From Thioalkalivibrio nitratireducens (GTDB lineage Bacteria; Pseudomonadota; Gammaproteobacteria; Ectothiorhodospirales; Ectothiorhodospiraceae), in contig JAABSN010000167.1 in the NCBI GenBank assembly GCA_011390385.1, forward strand, positions 1 to 7,442: 7,442 nucleotides of DNA. Direction: 5' to 3'. A model generated the notes under the pieces. It had not been told where the DNA came from. It saw only the letters and a program-made list of their open reading frames with translations, and did no database searches. Shown here piece by piece: positions 5,508 through 7,442 of this stretch; the stretch's first letter is position 1, and each line of letters begins with the position of its first letter. Made by a program: the position numbers and the translations under genes.

Positions 5508-6209
5508 CAATCCGTCATTCTCGCCGCCACCCGCCTGGAAAAGCACGTCTCGGGACCCAGCGGCTCGCTGGAGATCCTGCGTGGAATCACCCTCTCGGTC
5601 CATCCCGGCGAGAGCGTGGCCATCCTCGGGGCATCCGGTTCCGGCAAGTCGACGCTTCTTGGCCTGCTTGCAGGTCTGGACGCACCGAGTGCCGGAGAAG
5701 TTCGATTGCTGGGAGCGAACATCGGAGAACTCGACGAGGACGGCCGTGCCGCGCTGCGCGCCGGACGGGTCGGTTTCGTTTTCCAGTCGTTTCAACTCCT
5801 GCCTGCGCTGACCGCCCTCGAGAATGTGCTGCTCCCTCTTGAACTCAACCCTTCCCACGCGCGCGTTTCCGCCCGGGAACTCACGGCGCGAGCCAGCGAG
5901 GCCCTGGAGCAGGTCGGCCTCGGCGGGCGGGCGCGGCATTACCCCCATCAACTCTCCGGTGGGGAACAGCAGCGTGTGGCCATCGCGCGCGCCATCGTCG
6001 ACCGACCTGCAGTGCTGTTCGCGGATGAACCCACCGGCAACCTGGACGCCGAAACCGGCGCCCGCATCATCGACCTGCTGTTCGACCTTGCGGGCCCGGG
6101 CGATACCGGTTCCCAGGGGCAGGCCGCGCTGGTCCTGGTAACCCATGATACCGCCCTTGCACAGCGCTGCGATCGTATCGTGCAGATCCGCGATGGGTTG
6201 CTGGCATGA
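5493..6209 (+). CDS. ybbA: ABC transporter ATP-binding protein, YbbA/LolD/MacB-type
   Basis: This 238-residue cytoplasmic ATPase has every catalytic motif: Walker A GASGSGKS (46-53), Q-loop within FVFQSFQLLPALTALENVLL, ABC signature LSGGEQQRVAIARAI (154-168), Walker B AVLFADEPTGNLD with Asp178 and catalytic Glu179, and the switch histidine in LVTHD (His218). The ATPase subfamily is that of LolD, MacB and FtsE, which partner with FtsX-like permeases that couple ATP hydrolysis to periplasmic mechanical movement rather than classical substrate import. The start is fixed by the AGGAAA site and by homology. The stop overlaps the permease start by 4 bp (ATGA), so translation is probably coupled. 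The position next to tesA identifies it as the YbbA branch rather than LolD. The transported substrate of YbbA-YbbP is not established. Confidence 0.92.
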   Translation: MDASSQSVILAATRLEKHVSGPSGSLEILRGITLSVHPGESVAILGASGSGKSTLLGLLAGLDAPSAGEVRLLGANIGELDEDGRAALRAGRVGFVFQSFQLLPALTALENVLLPLELNPSHARVSARELTARASEALEQVGLGGRARHYPHQLSGGEQQRVAIARAIVDRPAVLFADEPTGNLDAETGARIIDLLFDLAGPGDTGSQGQAALVLVTHDTALAQRCDRIVQIRDGLLA

Positions 6210-7442
6210 CGCCGGGCCGATCGCCGATTCTGGTTTTCCTGCGCGACACCTTCCGCGAGTGGCGCAGCCCGGAACTGCAGGTGCTCGCAGCCGCACTGAC
6301 GATTGCAGTGGCCGCGGTAGCGGCGGTGGGCTTCTTTGCCGACCGCGTCGACCGCGGCATGTCACTGCAGGCGGCAGTCATCCTGGGTGGCGATATTGCC
6401 GTCGTCTCCGATGCTCCAATACCGGATGCCTGGCTTGAAGCTGCGCGCGAACGCGGCCTGACCGCAACGCGCAGCGCCACGCTCCCGAGCGTCCTGTTCA
6501 CGCCGGACGATGACTCGCAACTGGTGTCCGTGCGCGCGGTTGACCACGGCTGGCCTCTGCGCGGTGAGGTGCAACTGGCCAGCGCTGACGAATCCGAACG
6601 ACGCCGGCAGGGGCCTGCCCCCGGGCAGGCATGGGGTGACGGCGCCCTGGTCGAGTCGCTGGCGCTCACTCCGGGGCAATCGACCGTCGATCTCGGGTAC
6701 CACAGCCTCGACCTCGCCGCCCAGCTCCTGGTCGAACCCGATCGCGGCAGCAGCCTGTTCGATATCGCGCCCCGGCTGCTGATCCATTTCGAGGACCTGG
6801 AAGAAACCGGGCTGGTCGGCCCCGGCAGCAGGGTGCGCTATCAGTTTCTCGCCGCCGGCGACGCGACCGCGATCGATCGCCTGCGGGTCTGGCTGGAGGG
6901 CGAAATGCAGGACGGGCAACGCCTGCTTGACCTCGAGGATGCCAACCCCGAACTGCGGGAGGCAGTGAGCCGTGCCCGCAGCTTCCTGGGCTTGGCATCC
7001 CTGATGGCCGTACTGCTGGCCGGTGCCGCCATTGCCGTCGCGGCACACCATTATGCGAATCGGCGCGCCGACGCCGCTGCGGTGATGCGCGCCCTCGGCG
7101 CAAGCCGGCGCCATGTGCTGCGCATCTACTTCCTGCGTGTACTGGCGATCGCCGCGCTCGCCAGCACCGCTGGCCTCGCGCTGGGATTCGCTGCGCAGTT
7201 CGGCCTTAGCAGCCTGCTCGGAGGCTGGCTGGCCCCCGATCTTCCACCACCCGGCTGGCGCCCGGTCGCCGCAGGCCTCGGCGTCGGCCTGATCACGGCA
7301 ACAGGTTTCGCGCTGCCGGCGCTGCTGCGCATCGGTCAGGTTTCACCCCTGCGGGTGCTCCAGCGCAATCTTGGGCTGCCACCCGTATCGGTGTGGCTGT
7401 CTGCGCTGCTCGCGCTGACCAGCTTCGGCGCCCTGATCTACT
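6206..7442 (+). CDS. ybbP: ABC transporter permease, YbbP/FtsX-MacB type (partial, continues beyond window)
   Basis: The frame is open from the ATG at 6206 to the window end, giving 412 residues without a stop; full-length YbbP proteins are about 800 residues, so roughly half is present. Residues about 25-45 form the first transmembrane helix. Residues 50-255 are a MacB-like periplasmic domain, including LLVEPDRGSSLFDIAPRLL (174-192) and GLVGPGSRVRYQ (202-213), close to the E. coli YbbP pattern. Transmembrane helices follow at about 262-282, 308-332 and 353-374. The cytoplasmic VMRALGASRRHVLR (293-306) is the coupling-helix element that contacts the ATPase in FtsX-like permeases, and VSPLRVLQR ends the first FtsX unit. 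The start overlaps the ATPase stop (ATGA); no strong ribosome binding site is seen, consistent with coupling. The transporter is predicted to sit in the inner membrane. Confidence 0.9.
   Translation, partial: MTPGRSPILVFLRDTFREWRSPELQVLAAALTIAVAAVAAVGFFADRVDRGMSLQAAVILGGDIAVVSDAPIPDAWLEAARERGLTATRSATLPSVLFTPDDDSQLVSVRAVDHGWPLRGEVQLASADESERRRQGPAPGQAWGDGALVESLALTPGQSTVDLGYHSLDLAAQLLVEPDRGSSLFDIAPRLLIHFEDLEETGLVGPGSRVRYQFLAAGDATAIDRLRVWLEGEMQDGQRLLDLEDANPELREAVSRARSFLGLASLMAVLLAGAAIAVAAHHYANRRADAAAVMRALGASRRHVLRIYFLRVLAIAALASTAGLALGFAAQFGLSSLLGGWLAPDLPPPGWRPVAAGLGVGLITATGFALPALLRIGQVSPLRVLQRNLGLPPVSVWLSALLALTSFGALIY

Noticed and set aside
4943..5842. 299-aa + strand frame across tesA and the ABC ATPase gene
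   Set aside because: It covers parts of two well supported genes in the wrong frame and changes character where they meet, so it is a shadow.
5433..6365. 310-aa - strand frame opposite the ABC ATPase
   Set aside because: The + strand frame has Walker A, signature, Walker B and the H-switch; the antisense frame has nothing recognisable.
1..7442. CRISPR arrays, tRNA/rRNA genes, insertion sequences, long direct repeats
   Set aside because: None was seen on reading both strands; coding density leaves little room, and no repeated spacer pattern or transposase motif appears.

Overview
The window is GC-rich (roughly 60%) and densely coding. It reads as a gammaproteobacterial chromosome segment. 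The main reason is the right-hand end: a periplasmic TesA-type thioesterase/esterase gene lies head-to-head with a YbbA-type ABC ATPase and a YbbP-type permease, the arrangement found in Escherichia coli and many other gammaproteobacteria. I cannot name a genus.

Left part (1-4019, + strand): after about 240 bases of apparently non-coding or decayed DNA there is a small gene (274-474, 66 aa) that looks like a RiPP (ribosomally made, post-translationally modified peptide) precursor. It is followed by a HExxH-motif protein (637-2082) with the hallmarks of the alpha-ketoglutarate-dependent HExxH peptide beta-hydroxylase family, and by an asparagine-synthetase-like protein (about 2112-4019). The latter keeps an ATP-binding SGGLDS loop but has no N-terminal glutaminase cysteine. 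Together they form a compact candidate RiPP operon: a substrate peptide, an enzyme that would hydroxylate it, and an ATP-dependent enzyme that would activate a carboxylate for amide or macrocycle formation. No protease, recognition-domain protein or exporter is visible in the window. The locus ends in a convergent junction, so missing parts could only lie upstream or elsewhere.

Middle (4035-5494, - strand): tesA, encoding an exported SGNH hydrolase, is followed 59 bp later by a WecG/TagA/CpsF-family glycosyltransferase gene. The latter converges on the asparagine-synthetase-like gene with only 15 bp between the stops.

Right part (5493-7442, + strand): the YbbA-like ATPase and the start of its YbbP-like permease overlap by 4 bp (ATGA); the permease runs off the window. 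The start codons of tesA and the ATPase gene share the same CATG, so the two transcripts must begin inside each other's coding sequence.

The right half is ordinary housekeeping DNA. The accessory and potentially novel content is the three-gene peptide-modification locus.
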